Assembly (NCBI RefSeq): GCF_005405485.1
Contig: NZ_BJED01000004.1
Coordinates: forward strand, 108,959-172,958
Source: Enterococcus hulanensis
GTDB lineage: Bacteria; Bacillota; Bacilli; Lactobacillales; Enterococcaceae
Direction of reading: 5' to 3'
DNA length: 64,000 bases
Notes under the pieces: generated by a model
Databases searched by the model: none
Seen by the model: the letters and a program-made list of their open reading frames with translations, nothing else
Told to the model about the DNA's origin: nothing
In this document: piece by piece, positions 45,262-56,058 of the stretch
Layout of the letters: the number at the start of each line of letters is the position of its first letter
Position numbering within the stretch: position 1 is the first letter of the stretch
Position numbers and translations under genes: made by a program

Positions 45262-46092
45262 CTAGCGAATGACAATCATCCGATCGTTCCCTGACATATC
45301 TTGGTGGATCGTTACTTCTTTTTCAGGATAGACCGTTTGAAAGATTTCCTTCACAGATTGTCCCTGCCGAAAACCAATCTCCAAGAAAATCATTCCATTT
45401 GGTTGGAGACATTCTCGACTTTCTGCTGCAATTTTTTGATAAATCGCTAATCCTTCATTTTCAGCAAAGAGAGCTGTCTTAGGCTCATAGGTTCGCACAC
45501 TCTCATCCATTAAATCCCATTCGCTTTGACTGATATAGGGTGGATTACTGATAATGATGTCTTGTTTTTCAGTAATTTCTGCTAAAACATCACTTTGCTT
45601 AAAGCTGATTCTCGCCTGTAAGTTCCGAGCATTTTCGGTTGCGACGTTTAAAGCACCTTCAGAAATATCGACAGCGGTCATTTCCCAATCTGGCCGCTCC
45701 AATTTCAAACTAACAGCGATCGCACCTGTACCTGTGCCGATATCAACAACTTTTTTCGGTGTATTATCATTCATAGATAAGCACAGCGCAACCAATTCTT
45801 CCGTCTCTGGTCGCGGAATCAAAGTATCCTCGGTTACTTTGAAGCGGCGCTCAAAGAAATACTCATAGCCCAGCAAATATTGCGGCGGAATATTCTTCAT
45901 AAGACTTGCTAAATCTTTTTCAATTAGCGCTTCGTCCGCAAGTGAAATTTCCTCTCGCATGTGCATTAGCCAATGCGTTTTATCCCAGTTTTTACGAGCC
46001 AGGAAAAGATACTCGATGTCATAACCTTCTTTTCCTGCGGCTTCTAAAAAAGAAGAAGCCCTTGACAGGACTTCTACATAAGTTTTAGCCAT
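45262..46092 (-). CDS. prmC: Peptide chain release factor methyltransferase PrmC
   Basis: A 276-residue SAM enzyme that methylates the Gln of the GGQ motif in RF1 and RF2. It has [18 protein letters not shown] (SAM site) and the catalytic IISNPPYIS (NPPY). ATG 46092 (MAKTYVEVL) overlaps prfA by eight bases; an eleven-codon longer form lacks support. Its substrate RF1 is encoded by the gene just upstream. Confidence 0.95.
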   Translation of the reverse strand: MAKTYVEVLSRASSFLEAAGKEGYDIEYLFLARKNWDKTHWLMHMREEISLADEALIEKDLASLMKNIPPQYLLGYEYFFERRFKVTEDTLIPRPETEELVALCLSMNDNTPKKVVDIGTGTGAIAVSLKLERPDWEMTAVDISEGALNVATENARNLQARISFKQSDVLAEITEKQDIIISNPPYISQSEWDLMDESVRTYEPKTALFAENEGLAIYQKIAAESRECLQPNGMIFLEIGFRQGQSVKEIFQTVYPEKEVTIHQDMSGNDRMIVIR

Positions 46093-47158
46093 TCTGCATA
46101 TCTTCCAATTTCTTGGTTTGATCATACATAATCAAGGCATCAATAATCTCATCCAGCTTACCTGCTAGGATCTGATCTAATTTTTGAATCGTTAAACCAA
46201 TACGATGATCAGTTACACGATTTTGCGGGAAGTTATAGGTACGGATACGTTCTGAACGATCCCCTGTACCAACAGCTGATTTACGACTTGCATCATATTC
46301 GCTTTGTGCTTCCTGTTGGATTTTATCATAAACTCGCGCACGTAAGATTTTCATCGCTTTTTCACGGTTCTTAATTTGCGAACGTTCATCCTGCATCGCA
46401 ACAGCAATCCCCGTTGGAATGTGGGTCAAACGAACAGCAGATGCTGTTTTGTTGACGTGCTGTCCACCGGCACCAGATGCGTGATAAATATCTGTGCGAA
46501 TGTCTTTATCAGCGAGATCAATCTCTACTTCTTCTGCTTCCGGCATAACTACCACAGTCGCAGTCGAAGTATGGATACGGCCTTGTGATTCAGTTGATGG
46601 CACACGCTGAACACGATGCGCACCACTTTCATATTTCAGTTTTGAAAATACATTGTCACCAGTAATCATCATGATAACTTCTTTATATCCGCCGATACCC
46701 GTAACATTGGCTTCCATAACTTCTGTTTTCCAGCCTTGATTTTCGGCATATTTTTGATACATGTTAAATAGATCGCCAGCAAATAAGGCAGCTTCATCGC
46801 CACCAGCGGCTCCGCGAATTTCCATGATAATATTTTTATCATCGTTCGGGTCTTTTGGTAATAGAAGAATCTTGATCTCATCCTCTAAAACTTCTTTTTC
46901 TTTTTTCAAATCGGACAGCTCTTCTTTAGCCATTTCCGCCATCTCAGCATCTAAGTTTTCACCTAGCATTTCTTCCGCGTCACTGATTCCCTCTACCACT
47001 TTTTTATAGCGGCGATAGGTTTCTACCGTATCTCGCGTATTGGCTTCTTCTTTTGAAAGCTGCATGAAGCGTTGGGTATCACTGATAACCTGCGGGTCAC
47101 TCAGTAATTCGCCAAGCTCTTCATAACGATCTTCGATAGCCTGTAGTTGATCGTACAT
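46085..47158 (-). CDS. prfA: Peptide chain release factor 1
   Basis: A 357-residue RF1 that reads UAA and UAG. The GGQ motif lies in [20 protein letters not shown] (near residue 230) and the codon-reading PxT-type motif in [14 protein letters not shown]. Full length. It is co-transcribed with prmC, sua5 and glyA downstream. Confidence 0.97.
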   Translation of the reverse strand: MYDQLQAIEDRYEELGELLSDPQVISDTQRFMQLSKEEANTRDTVETYRRYKKVVEGISDAEEMLGENLDAEMAEMAKEELSDLKKEKEVLEDEIKILLLPKDPNDDKNIIMEIRGAAGGDEAALFAGDLFNMYQKYAENQGWKTEVMEANVTGIGGYKEVIMMITGDNVFSKLKYESGAHRVQRVPSTESQGRIHTSTATVVVMPEAEEVEIDLADKDIRTDIYHASGAGGQHVNKTASAVRLTHIPTGIAVAMQDERSQIKNREKAMKILRARVYDKIQQEAQSEYDASRKSAVGTGDRSERIRTYNFPQNRVTDHRIGLTIQKLDQILAGKLDEIIDALIMYDQTKKLEDMQNG

Positions 47159-47244
47159 GGATTAAATTCCTCCTAAATTGATTATTCTTTACATCATTCT
47201 TCTTTGAGAAAAATGATACTGATTTTCATCACATCAATATTCCG

Positions 47245-47835
47245 CTAGTTTTCGCTAGCAGGACTGGTAATTTCTGGGTGTATATAATGTTTGCGACAAA
47301 CGGGGTAATACGCTTCATTACCTCCGATTTGAACTTGATCCCCTTCATAGACAGGTCGACCGTCAATATAATGCAGATTCATTGTCGCCTTCTTATGACA
47401 AAACCAACAAATCGTCTTCAGTTCTTCTAATTTATCTGCATAAAGCAGTAAATATTTCGAGCCTTCAAACATTTCATTACGAAAATCATTTTTTAAGCCA
47501 AATGCCATTACCGGGATGTCTAATTCATCCACAACTTGTGCCAATTGCACAACATGATCTTTCGATAAAAATTGCGATTCATCAATCAAGACACAATAAG
47601 GTTTGTAATCAAGACTTTTGATAAAATCATAGACATTAGTCTCAGAAAAAATCGGTACGGCTGGCCGGCTCAACCCGATCCGACTGGAAATCGTTCCTAC
47701 ACCTTCACGTGTATCTAATCCACTAGTCATCAATACCACCGGTTTATTTTGTTCTTCATAATTATGGGCAACTTTCAAGATCTCGATCGTCTTGCCACTG
47801 TTCATTGCACCGTATTTAAAAAAAAGCTGGGCCAT
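47245..47835 (-). CDS. tdk: Thymidine kinase
   Basis: A 196-residue type II thymidine kinase (dTMP from thymidine). The P-loop is GAMNSGKT (residues 8-15), the lid region has [10 protein letters not shown], and the zinc site consists of CWFCHKK and YYPVCRKHY. It is the usual gene upstream of prfA. Confidence 0.97.
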   Translation of the reverse strand: MAQLFFKYGAMNSGKTIEILKVAHNYEEQNKPVVLMTSGLDTREGVGTISSRIGLSRPAVPIFSETNVYDFIKSLDYKPYCVLIDESQFLSKDHVVQLAQVVDELDIPVMAFGLKNDFRNEMFEGSKYLLLYADKLEELKTICWFCHKKATMNLHYIDGRPVYEGDQVQIGGNEAYYPVCRKHYIHPEITSPASEN

Positions 47836-48035
47836 TTCTTGTCACCTTTCCCTTTTGTTCCTATCGTATTATAGCGGAAAAGCCGGATTATTTACAGTAA
47901 TAATTTTCAATACAGGGTCGTCTTAGAAGATTCAACGACTATTTTCAACAAAGTCACAGGCTTTCTTTTTAAGAATATAAGCCTTCAATGCTATAATTTC
48001 GTGGTAATTATTTATAAATAGTAGGAGGTTTTTTC

Positions 48036-49571
48036 ATGGAACAATCGACAAAAAAGAAACGACGCAGTTTTCCTTCCGCTTACACGGTCATCATTATTGT
48101 ACTGATTTTGGTTCAGGCACTGACATTCTTTATTCCTTCAGGCAAGTACAGTACGCTGACTTATGATAGCGGAAAAGATCAATTCGCGATCACTGATGCG
48201 CAGGACAAAACGATCATGGAACCTGCGACACAAAAAACATTGGATAAGTACGATATCCATATCAAAGTCGGCAAGTTTCGCGACGGTACCATCTATCGCC
48301 CAGCCGCGATTCCAAATTCTTATGAGCAAATCAAAAAGCCCGAACGTGGAGTAACCGGTACTATCACACAATTCTTAAGAGCTCAAGTTCAAGGGATTAC
48401 CGAAAGTGTTGATATTATGATCTTCATTTTGATCTTGGGCGGTGTAATTGGGATTGTCAACGCGACGGGGGCAATGGATGCTGGGATGATGCGTTTGTCA
48501 GAAAAATTAAAAGGCAAACAAAAATGGCTGATTGTGATCGTAACAACCTTAATCGCTATCGGCGGAACGACCTTTGGTTTAGCCGAAGAAACTATTGCTT
48601 TTTATCCGATCCTGATACCGATTTTCTTACTAGCAGGCTATGATACGCTCACGGCAGTCGCCACAATCTATCTTGGAACGGCGATTGGAACGATGAGCTC
48701 CACAATCAATCCCTTCTCAACCGTTATTGCTTCGAATGCCGCGGGGATTAGTTTTACTGATGGTATGCCATTACGTGTCTTGATGTGGATTGCTGCTGTT
48801 GGGATTTCAATTCTTTACACGATTCGTTACGCCGAAAGAGTTCGATTAAATCCAGCGACTTCGCTAGTTGCTGATCAAGCCGAGAGTGATCGCAAACGCT
48901 TTTTAGGTGGACAAGAAAGAGAAAAAAGCACGAATTTCACTAATCGGCAAAAATTCTCATTACTCGTCTTTGCCTTAGGCTTTGTTGTAATGATCTATGG
49001 TGTACAGCAATTGGGCTGGTATTTCACTGAAATCGCAGTCGTCTTTTTAGCAGTCACTTATGTTTTAGCGTTCGTTTCTGGTCTAGGTGAAAAGAAATTC
49101 ATCGACAGTTTTGTCACTGGAGCAGCCGATCTGCTAGGAGTGGCGTTGATCGTTGGTCTAGCGCGTTCAGTTGGTATTGTCATGGAGAATAGTTTCATCA
49201 GTGATACGATCATGAATTTCTTTAGTAATGCAATCAGCGGTATGAATAACGTCATCTTCATTTGGTTCATGTTCCTTGTGTACGTCATTTTAGGCTTCTT
49301 CATTCAATCATCTTCTGGCCTAGCAGTACTATCTATGCCGATTATGGCACCATTAGCTGATGTTGTAGGAATCGATCGCGCATTGATCGTCGATGCGTAT
49401 AATTGGGGACAAGGATTGATTGGGTTGGTTGCACCAACTGGATTGATTTTAGTTTCTCTCTCAGTAGTAAATATCGGTTTTGATAAATGGATCAAGTTTG
49501 TTACTAAATTACTGGTCACTATCATTGTCTTGATTCTCGCCTTCTTAGCCGTTGGTGTATTGATTTCTTAA
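48036..49571 (+). CDS. YfcC-family (C4-dicarboxylate/basic amino acid-type) membrane transporter
   Basis: A 511-residue protein with about twelve membrane segments. It matches the YfcC family (IFILILGGVIGIVNATGAMDAG, GLAEETIAFYPILIPIFLLAGYD, GTMSSTINPFSTVIASNAAGI, FFIQSSSGLAVLSMPIMAPLAD). Substrates of this family are poorly known; relatives include ArcD-like and dicarboxylate carriers. It is monocistronic behind TAGGAGG and ends before a long inverted repeat. Confidence 0.88.
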   Translation: MEQSTKKKRRSFPSAYTVIIIVLILVQALTFFIPSGKYSTLTYDSGKDQFAITDAQDKTIMEPATQKTLDKYDIHIKVGKFRDGTIYRPAAIPNSYEQIKKPERGVTGTITQFLRAQVQGITESVDIMIFILILGGVIGIVNATGAMDAGMMRLSEKLKGKQKWLIVIVTTLIAIGGTTFGLAEETIAFYPILIPIFLLAGYDTLTAVATIYLGTAIGTMSSTINPFSTVIASNAAGISFTDGMPLRVLMWIAAVGISILYTIRYAERVRLNPATSLVADQAESDRKRFLGGQEREKSTNFTNRQKFSLLVFALGFVVMIYGVQQLGWYFTEIAVVFLAVTYVLAFVSGLGEKKFIDSFVTGAADLLGVALIVGLARSVGIVMENSFISDTIMNFFSNAISGMNNVIFIWFMFLVYVILGFFIQSSSGLAVLSMPIMAPLADVVGIDRALIVDAYNWGQGLIGLVAPTGLILVSLSVVNIGFDKWIKFVTKLLVTIIVLILAFLAVGVLIS

Positions 49572-49664
49572 TATCCGAAAAAAATCAGCTCAAAATAGTG
49601 GCAGCCGATTATTTCCACTTTGCTTTTTTATTTTTAAAATTATTGACTGCTTTTATCTATGGAC

Positions 49665-49707
49665 GACAAAAAGACGTGAATCCAATTAAGATTCACGTCT
49701 TTTTGTC
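49665..49707. terminator. Perfect 18-bp inverted repeat, shared terminator
   Basis: GACAAAAAGACGTGAATC (49665-49682) and its exact complement (49690-49707) with a 7-base loop. The right arm contains the last codons of the MerR gene, so its coding end doubles as a terminator arm for both converging genes. Confidence 0.85.
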
Positions 49708-50141
49708 TCTAAATATTTTTGATGCCATTTATTATCGACTTGCCGCGTCCCCTCTTTAAAGAAGACCTTTTCTGTCCCAGCTTCATTAGCTGTTTGATAG
49801 TACCATTTCTTCCAACGTAAAAAATCCAGTTGGGCTTGAAGCTCATGGATTTTCTTCTCCAAAGCAGCTTCTTGTTCTATCATAAATTGATAGCGCTGCG
49901 GTAACGTCTGATCACCTTTTACACACCAGTCCATAAATTTTGCGATTTCCTTAACGGGAATCCCAGACCGTTTCAAGCAATCGATCACTTCAATATAGCC
50001 GAGATCATCTTCCGTAAACTCTCTGCGACCCGCTTTATTTTTCCTTACAAACGGCAGCAACCCTGCTTTATCATAATATCTCAAAGTATCTTGCGAGATA
50101 TTATACATTGCGGAAATATCGCCAATCAAAAATTTTTTCAT
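49686..50141 (-). CDS. MerR-family regulator
   Basis: A 151-residue regulator. The MerR HTH is IGDISAMYNISQDTLRYYDKAGLLPF (residues 6-31) with wing NKAGRREFTEDDL; a coiled coil covers about residues 85-115. There is no Cys pattern for metals, and the layout is like AdhR/TipA-N group regulators that respond to aldehydes or other small molecules. It is divergent from an SDR gene whose promoter has a MerR-type 19-bp spacer (separate entry). Confidence 0.9.
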   Translation of the reverse strand: MKKFLIGDISAMYNISQDTLRYYDKAGLLPFVRKNKAGRREFTEDDLGYIEVIDCLKRSGIPVKEIAKFMDWCVKGDQTLPQRYQFMIEQEAALEKKIHELQAQLDFLRWKKWYYQTANEAGTEKVFFKEGTRQVDNKWHQKYLETKRRES

Positions 50142-50158
50142 TTTTTTAGACTTCCTTC

Positions 50159-50189
50159 TTGACTTGGAGTTAACTCCAGGTAGTAAGGT
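50159..50189 (+). promoter_or_regulatory. MerR-type 19-bp-spacer promoter of the SDR gene
   Basis: TTGACT (50159-50164), 19 bases, TAAGGT (50184-50189). The perfect palindrome TGGAGTTAACTCCA (50165-50178) fills the spacer. Such overlong spacers are untwisted by MerR activators. It lies about 20 bp from the regulator start. Confidence 0.8.
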
Positions 50190-50223
50190 AAGTTTATCAC
50201 ATTTATGGAAGAAGGCAATTTAT

Positions 50224-50955
50224 ATGGAAAAATCGTTAGTTGTAATCACAGGTGCAAGTTCAGGATTTGGTGCAGAGATCGCCAAACTTTTCAATCAAGC
50301 AGGATTCCCCTTACTTTTATTAGGACGTCGTGTTGAGAAAATCGAAGCATTACCATTAAACTTTGATAATGTCATGATCGAAAAAGTCGACGTGACTGAT
50401 TACAAAGCTTTTGAAGCCAGCATCAAAAAAGCTGAAGCAGTTTATAGTCCGGTTGACCTGTTAGTTAACAATGCTGGTGTGATGCTGCTTGGTAATGTCT
50501 TGGATCAAGACCCTGCAGAATGGCAAACAATGATGAATACAAATGTAATGGGGGTATTGAACGGTATGCAAATCGTGCTACCAAGCATGAAAGAACGCAA
50601 TCATGGAACTGTCATCAACATGTCTTCACTTGCTGGTAAGAAGACTTTCACTAACCATGCTGCATACGTTGCATCAAAATTCGGAGTTCATGGGTTAAGT
50701 GAAACAATTCGTGAAGAACTTTCCGGTTCAAATGTCCGCGTTTCTATGGTCGCTCCTGGTGCTGCGGAAACAGAGTTATTGACCCACGTAACAGATCAAG
50801 GTGCTTTAACAGACTATCAAGCATGGAAAGAAAGCATGGGTGGGATTACGCTTAACCCTCTCCATGTTGCAGAAAGTGTAAAATTCATTTATGACATGCC
50901 GCAAGAAGTGAACATCCGCGAAATCGACATTGCTGCAACAGCGCAAGACGCTTAA
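50224..50955 (+). CDS. SDR-family oxidoreductase
   Basis: A 243-residue classical short-chain dehydrogenase. The cofactor site is TGASSGFGAEIA (residues 9-20), then LVNNAGVM, catalytic Ser in NMSSLAGKK, and YVASKFG with Tyr-x-x-x-Lys. It is close to YdfG-like NADP-dependent enzymes for 3-hydroxy acids or aldehydes. ATG 50224 is preferred to TTG 50164, which lies in the promoter. It is probably induced by the divergent MerR protein. Confidence 0.9.
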   Translation: MEKSLVVITGASSGFGAEIAKLFNQAGFPLLLLGRRVEKIEALPLNFDNVMIEKVDVTDYKAFEASIKKAEAVYSPVDLLVNNAGVMLLGNVLDQDPAEWQTMMNTNVMGVLNGMQIVLPSMKERNHGTVINMSSLAGKKTFTNHAAYVASKFGVHGLSETIREELSGSNVRVSMVAPGAAETELLTHVTDQGALTDYQAWKESMGGITLNPLHVAESVKFIYDMPQEVNIREIDIAATAQDA

Positions 50956-50979
50956 TTAATTAACTAATTTTCTTACTCG

Positions 50980-51008
50980 CTCCTGCCAAAACGGTGGGAG
51001 TTTTTTTT
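50980..51008 (+). terminator. Terminator after the SDR gene
   Basis: CTCC...CC pairs with GG.GGGAG across a short A-rich loop and is followed by eight T. Confidence 0.7.
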
Positions 51009-51073
51009 ATAGAAGCGTGATATACTGTCTCTATTATTAAAAATTTTCGAATAGATGATTTAAGGAGTCTTCC

Positions 51074-52471
51074 ATGAAGTTTGATCGACGAGTAAGCTTT
51101 CTTAAAAAAAGCTGGCAAAAAATTAATAATCGTTTTTCTTCGATTCAGATTATCGTCTTTTACTATCTAGCCATGACGGTCCTCTCATTAATTTTATTTA
51201 GTTTGCCGATTTTTCGTGAACCAGGATCACATGTCCCATTCCTTGATATGCTGTTTATGGCTATTTCAACGATTTCAGTGACCGGTTTGACGACCTTTGA
51301 TATTAATTCGGTCTTCAATGATGCCGGTGTATTGATGCTGGAAGTTTTATTCCATATTGGCGGTTTGGGGATCATGATGATTACTACCTTCTTTTTTATT
51401 GTGTCAAAACGTCGAATTACTCTAAAACAGCGACAATTGATTATGACGGATATGAACCAGCCACGACTGAGCGGAATCGTTAATTTGATTAGAATCACGT
51501 TTACGATGCTGTTAGCGATCGAAGTACTTTTTGGTACGATCTTTTCAATTTATTTCTATTTATCAGGCTATTATCATAAAATCTCTCAAGCCATCTTTTT
51601 TGGTTTTTACCAAGCAATTTCAGCGGTCACTAACTCTGGCTTTGACGTAACAGGGGAATCGATCATTCCTTTTTCTCACGACGTCTTTTTCATCGTTACG
51701 ATTATGGTGTTGATTTTTATTGGCGGGATCGGCTTTCCGGTCTTGATGGATTTTCACGGATGGATTTACCATAAAAAATCCAAATCACGACTGCCCTTCC
51801 GCTTCAGTCTCTTTTCAAAAATCGCCTTGTTGGCATTCTTTGTCCTTTTTATTGGCGGTACGGTGGCGATTTGGTTGCTGGAAAAAGATCACAACTTTTC
51901 AAATATGAATTTGTTTGACCAATGGCTCAACTCGTCCTTCTACTCCATGACGACACGAAATGCCGGCTTGCAGATTCACGATCTGAATTTGTTCCAAAAT
52001 ACGACATTGATTATTTTCTCTTTACTGATGTTTATCGGCTGCTCGCCTAGTTCGGTCGGTGGCGGGATTCGAACCACGACCATTGCAATCATCGGATTAT
52101 ATTTATACTCTTTCTTAAAAAACGAGAACGACATTAATATATTTGGTCGTAAAATCGCTCAAGAAGATGTGCGGAAATCGGTGGTAGTCTTTATGCTTTC
52201 TGCAGGTATGTGTCTGTTTAGTATTCTCTTTTTAACGGCAACAGAGGATCATTCTTTGATTTCGATCATCGTAGAGGTCACCTCGGCATTTGGAACTACC
52301 GGACTTTCTTTAGGGATTACTGATGATCTTTCTAATACTGGCAAAACAATGATTGCTATCTTGATGTTCATTGGTCGTGTCGGTATGCTCTATACCTTAA
52401 TGCTATTCGTGCCAAAAGAAACTCAAGACTTAGGCTATGAATTTCCAGAAGAAAAGATTATTATTGGCTAG
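51074..52471 (+). CDS. TrkH/KtrB-family potassium uptake protein
   Basis: A 465-residue K+ channel subunit with about ten membrane segments in four pore repeats. Selectivity-loop Gly regions are visible in STISVTGLTTFD, SAVTNSGFDVTG, TTRNAGLQ and SAFGTTGLSLG. A basic N-terminus precedes the first helix. KtrB works with a cytosolic KtrA/TrkA-N subunit, which is not encoded next to it. It has its own promoter region and GGAG site. Confidence 0.9.
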   Translation: MKFDRRVSFLKKSWQKINNRFSSIQIIVFYYLAMTVLSLILFSLPIFREPGSHVPFLDMLFMAISTISVTGLTTFDINSVFNDAGVLMLEVLFHIGGLGIMMITTFFFIVSKRRITLKQRQLIMTDMNQPRLSGIVNLIRITFTMLLAIEVLFGTIFSIYFYLSGYYHKISQAIFFGFYQAISAVTNSGFDVTGESIIPFSHDVFFIVTIMVLIFIGGIGFPVLMDFHGWIYHKKSKSRLPFRFSLFSKIALLAFFVLFIGGTVAIWLLEKDHNFSNMNLFDQWLNSSFYSMTTRNAGLQIHDLNLFQNTTLIIFSLLMFIGCSPSSVGGGIRTTTIAIIGLYLYSFLKNENDINIFGRKIAQEDVRKSVVVFMLSAGMCLFSILFLTATEDHSLISIIVEVTSAFGTTGLSLGITDDLSNTGKTMIAILMFIGRVGMLYTLMLFVPKETQDLGYEFPEEKIIIG

Positions 52472-52629
52472 GAGAAAATAACTGCTCCGGCCTTTTTTCA
52501 TCTCTGTTTTTAATGGCATAATATGCAGTTTGAACTGCTGGAAAAATTAAGAAAAAGGAAAGCTATTTAAACTTTTTTTTCAAATATGATAAGATGAATT
52601 AAATTTGTTACAGACATGGAGGTTGTGTA

Positions 52630-53982
52630 ATGGGGTTACGAAGTCAACTGGCAATCTCAGCCGGCAAGACCGCCCAATGGGTATTAAAAACGTTCTTTAA
52701 AGGTGGATCAAGCTATCCTGGTCAGCTTGCTTTAAAGATGGATCCGAAGATTTTAGATACATTAGTAAAAGACTACAAAGTGGTTGTCGTAACAGGAACC
52801 AATGGGAAAACCTTAACGACCGCTTTGACCGTAAATATTTTAAAACAAGAATTTGATTACGTGTTGACGAATCCAACGGGTGCCAACATGGTGCAAGGAA
52901 TTGTTTCAACATTCTTAAATGCTAAAGGAAAAAAAGGCGGCAAGAAAATCGCGGTTTTGGAAATCGATGAAGCCAGTTTGAGCAAAGTTACAGAATATAT
53001 CAAGCCGGAACTTTTCTTGTTTACCAATATCTTCCGCGACCAAATGGATCGCTACGGTGAAATCTACACGACTTACAAATTAATCGTTGACGGTGCAGCG
53101 AAATCACCTAGCGCACCGATCTTATGTAACGGCGACTCACCGATCTTTAATTCTTTAGAAACAGTCAATCCGCGAAGATACTATGGATTTGATCATTTGC
53201 CTGATAAAGATCAAGACGCACATTACAATACAGACGGTTTGCTTTGTCCAAAATGTCAGCACATCTTAAAGTATAAAATGATTACCTATGCCAATTTGGG
53301 AAAATATTATTGCCCAAATTGCGGCTTCCATCGACCTGAGTTAGATTACAAATTAACTGAGATGAAAGCTATGGACAATAAATCTTCTGAATTTGTGATC
53401 GATGGTCAAGATTACAAGATCGAAGTTGGCGGTATGTACAATGTCTATAATGCTCTTGCCGCAACTGCGGTAGCAGAATACTATGGTGTTTCCAAAGAGA
53501 AAATCAAACGCGGCTTAGGCTATGATGAAAAGGTCTTTGGACGCCAAGAAGAATTTGAAATTGACGGCAAGAAATGTACCTTGGTCTTAGTAAAGAATCC
53601 AGTCGGGTTGAATCAAGTTATCGATATGATTGGCTTAGCACCTTATCCTTTCTCATTAGTATCCTTATTGAACGCCAACTACGCTGACGGAATTGATATT
53701 AGCTGGATTTGGGACGGCAATCATGAAGCATTCGCTGAAATGGACATTCCCGCAGTAATCGCGGGCGGTGATCGACATGAGGATATGGCACTGCGGTTGC
53801 GCGTTGCTGGGATTCCTGACGAAAAACTGACCGAGACAGAAAGCTTGACGGATGTCATCGAAAAGATCAAACTATTGCCGACAGAACACGTGTATATTCT
53901 AGCGACCTACACAGCTGTTCTGCAACTACGCAAAGAATTAGCTCAAAAGGGCTATATTGATGGAGGTATGGATCGTGGCTAA
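52630..53982 (+). CDS. murT: Lipid II isoglutaminyl synthase, Mur ligase subunit MurT
   Basis: A 450-residue Mur-ligase-type subunit that, with GatD, amidates D-iso-Glu of lipid II. The ATP site is [13 protein letters not shown], and a Cys4 zinc ribbon is inserted (CPKCQ and CPNCG, about residues 205-228), as is characteristic of MurT. The C-terminal DUF1727 domain is present. It overlaps gatD by eight bases. Confidence 0.96.
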   Translation: MGLRSQLAISAGKTAQWVLKTFFKGGSSYPGQLALKMDPKILDTLVKDYKVVVVTGTNGKTLTTALTVNILKQEFDYVLTNPTGANMVQGIVSTFLNAKGKKGGKKIAVLEIDEASLSKVTEYIKPELFLFTNIFRDQMDRYGEIYTTYKLIVDGAAKSPSAPILCNGDSPIFNSLETVNPRRYYGFDHLPDKDQDAHYNTDGLLCPKCQHILKYKMITYANLGKYYCPNCGFHRPELDYKLTEMKAMDNKSSEFVIDGQDYKIEVGGMYNVYNALAATAVAEYYGVSKEKIKRGLGYDEKVFGRQEEFEIDGKKCTLVLVKNPVGLNQVIDMIGLAPYPFSLVSLLNANYADGIDISWIWDGNHEAFAEMDIPAVIAGGDRHEDMALRLRVAGIPDEKLTETESLTDVIEKIKLLPTEHVYILATYTAVLQLRKELAQKGYIDGGMDRG

Positions 53983-54661
53983 ATACGAATTGAACTTAGC
54001 ACATTTATACGGAAATTTATTGAACACTTACGGTGATAACGGGAATCTCTTAACCTTGAACTATTATGCTAAACAAATGGACATCGAGATTCACTCAGAG
54101 ATCGTCAGCATTTATCAAGATTTTGATCCTGATAAATTTGATTTTGTCTTTATCGGCGGCGGACAAGATTATGAACAGGTCATCGTCTCAAAAGATATCC
54201 AAGATAAAAAAGAAGATTTGATCAAATACATCGAAAACGATGGAGTAATATTATCGATTTGCGGCGGTTATCAGTTATTAGGCCACTACTACATCGGTGC
54301 TAATGGCGAGAAAATCGATGGTATCGGCGCTTTAGATCATTATACCTTGAGTCAAGATAATCATCGCTTTATTGGCGACATTGAGATCCGCAATGAAGAA
54401 TTCGGCGAAACCTACTATGGCTTTGAGAACCATAACGGCCGCACTTTCTTAGGCGAAGGCGAACGCCCTCTTGGCACGATCATCAAGGGAAATGGAAATA
54501 ACGGTGAGGATCAGGGTGAAGGTGTTATATACAAAAACGTGTATGGCTCATACTTCCACGGTCCAATCCTAGCCCGTAATAAATCATTAGCTATCCGTTT
54601 ACTCAACACCGCATTAAAAAATAAATATGGTGAGGATGTAGAATTGCCTGAATTACCATAA
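53975..54661 (+). CDS. gatD: Lipid II isoglutaminyl synthase, glutaminase subunit GatD
   Basis: A 229-residue class I glutaminase (CobB/CobQ-like) that supplies ammonia to MurT. The catalytic Cys lies in [13 protein letters not shown], the His in [12 protein letters not shown]. The start is GTG 53975 with GGAGG eight bases before it, overlapping the end of murT; the longer frame from 53957 is not needed. Peptidoglycan amidation is needed for normal transpeptidation in Gram-positive cocci. Confidence 0.95.
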   Translation: MAKYELNLAHLYGNLLNTYGDNGNLLTLNYYAKQMDIEIHSEIVSIYQDFDPDKFDFVFIGGGQDYEQVIVSKDIQDKKEDLIKYIENDGVILSICGGYQLLGHYYIGANGEKIDGIGALDHYTLSQDNHRFIGDIEIRNEEFGETYYGFENHNGRTFLGEGERPLGTIIKGNGNNGEDQGEGVIYKNVYGSYFHGPILARNKSLAIRLLNTALKNKYGEDVELPELP

Positions 54662-54671
54662 AAATACGATC

Positions 54672-54722
54672 GAGCTGGATCGATGCCCGTTAAGTTTGAG
54701 GCATTGATCCAGCTCTTTCATT
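54672..54722 (+). terminator. Terminator of murT-gatD
   Basis: GAGCTGGATC (54672-54681) and GATCCAGCTC (54706-54715), with ATGCC/GGCAT inside and a T-rich tail. Confidence 0.8.
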
Positions 54723-54851
54723 TATCCTTATTCAACAAAATGCTCCCTAATAAATCCATCCACGTTATGCGTGAAAGATTTATTTGGGGACATTAATTAG
54801 ATTGGCATTTATTCTCTTATGCAATTTTTAAATTACCACCAATCAAACTCA

Positions 54852-55889
54852 TTATTTTGATTGATTAAACAGCCAATCTCGAACTGCTGGAATTGTATAG
54901 CCATAATCAAACGAAGCCATATGCTCTGAACCTTGATTAGAACCTTCAAGAACAGAACCAGTCGTCCAATGAACAAAATTCGCATTCTGCTTTTGATCAA
55001 TCAATTCATTAGCCATTGTGTTTTTATCTTCCGCACTCGCTTGAGCATCCCATTCAGCGTTGCTGTATGTTACGTTTTCTTCTTCAAGCATAGCAGTCAA
55101 ATCTGATTGTCCAGTACTTGCCTTTGAGTCCCCGCCTCCAACGATATAGAAAAATTTCTGATCTTTTAGTGCCGTTAATTGAGCAACTTCCCATTGTGAG
55201 GCTACATAGAGTGTCGCTGCAAACAGATCTGGATGATTCGCATTGATATAAAACAATGTCATGCCGCCCATTGACTGACCAGTCGCATACAATCTATCCG
55301 CGTCTATGCTGTATTCCTTTTGTAAGGAAGTTAGCAAGTCTAAATAGGTGTTCACTTGATCTTCGACCACCGCTGAGCCGGATTGCCCCATACCTCCTTC
55401 GACTGTTGAAGTATCGAATACAGGAACTAGAACAAAGCTGGCATGTTTTTCTTGTTCTGTTTCTGTCGCCCAGATGCTTCCGCCATATCCTTGTGTTAAG
55501 CCAGCAGTTGTATCTTGACCGACGATAGAATCATCTGGAATAAATGAAAGTAACGGATATTTTTTTATTTCGTCATAGTTATCAGGAATGTACAGGTTAT
55601 ATCGCAGGGTAACTCCTGTTTCACTATCAACGTATTCTAATTGTTGAAACTTACTTTGAACTTCCGTTAATACATCTGACAATGACGGATCCTCTACCGG
55701 ATCAGTTGTGTCTGTCTGCTGAAATGTTTCTGAAGAATCTGAAACAGCAGTACTGTTTGATGTCTGCGCGGTACTAGCAGCAGGCTCATCCGTTGAAGCC
55801 TCTTTTGAAGAAGATGTTCCACAAGCCGATAAACCGACAGTTAACGCTAGAGACAAAACACCATAAACGATCTTTTTTTTATTTTGCAT
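54852..55889 (-). CDS. Lipoprotein alpha/beta hydrolase (esterase-like)
   Basis: A 345-residue lipoprotein. The signal peptide ends in LSAC (Cys23), then a Ser/Thr-rich linker to about residue 75 leads to an alpha/beta-hydrolase domain with YATGQSMGGMT (nucleophile in GQSMG) and GSEHMASFDYG near the end. It resembles secreted PHB-depolymerase/esterase-like and "peptidase-like" hydrolases; the substrate is unknown. It would act on the outer face of the membrane. Confidence 0.85.
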   Translation of the reverse strand: MQNKKKIVYGVLSLALTVGLSACGTSSSKEASTDEPAASTAQTSNSTAVSDSSETFQQTDTTDPVEDPSLSDVLTEVQSKFQQLEYVDSETGVTLRYNLYIPDNYDEIKKYPLLSFIPDDSIVGQDTTAGLTQGYGGSIWATETEQEKHASFVLVPVFDTSTVEGGMGQSGSAVVEDQVNTYLDLLTSLQKEYSIDADRLYATGQSMGGMTLFYINANHPDLFAATLYVASQWEVAQLTALKDQKFFYIVGGGDSKASTGQSDLTAMLEEENVTYSNAEWDAQASAEDKNTMANELIDQKQNANFVHWTTGSVLEGSNQGSEHMASFDYGYTIPAVRDWLFNQSK

Positions 55890-55990
55890 TTTTTTCCTCC
55901 TGTTAAGTACTATATCGATCAGTTTAGGTTTGCCGACTTAAGAGAACCTTAAATGATTAGGAAGTAATTCTATCTTACATAGGGACGAAA

Positions 55991-56025
55991 AAGGAGCACT
56001 GCTCCTCATTAAGAGCGTGCTCCTT
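55991..56025. terminator. Hairpin between manA and the lipoprotein gene
   Basis: AAGGAGCAC (55991-55999) pairs exactly with GTGCTCCTT (56017-56025). It lies after the manA stop on the minus strand. Confidence 0.7.
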
Positions 56026-56058
56026 AAAAATACGTGATTCAAATTTTAATGGTACTAT

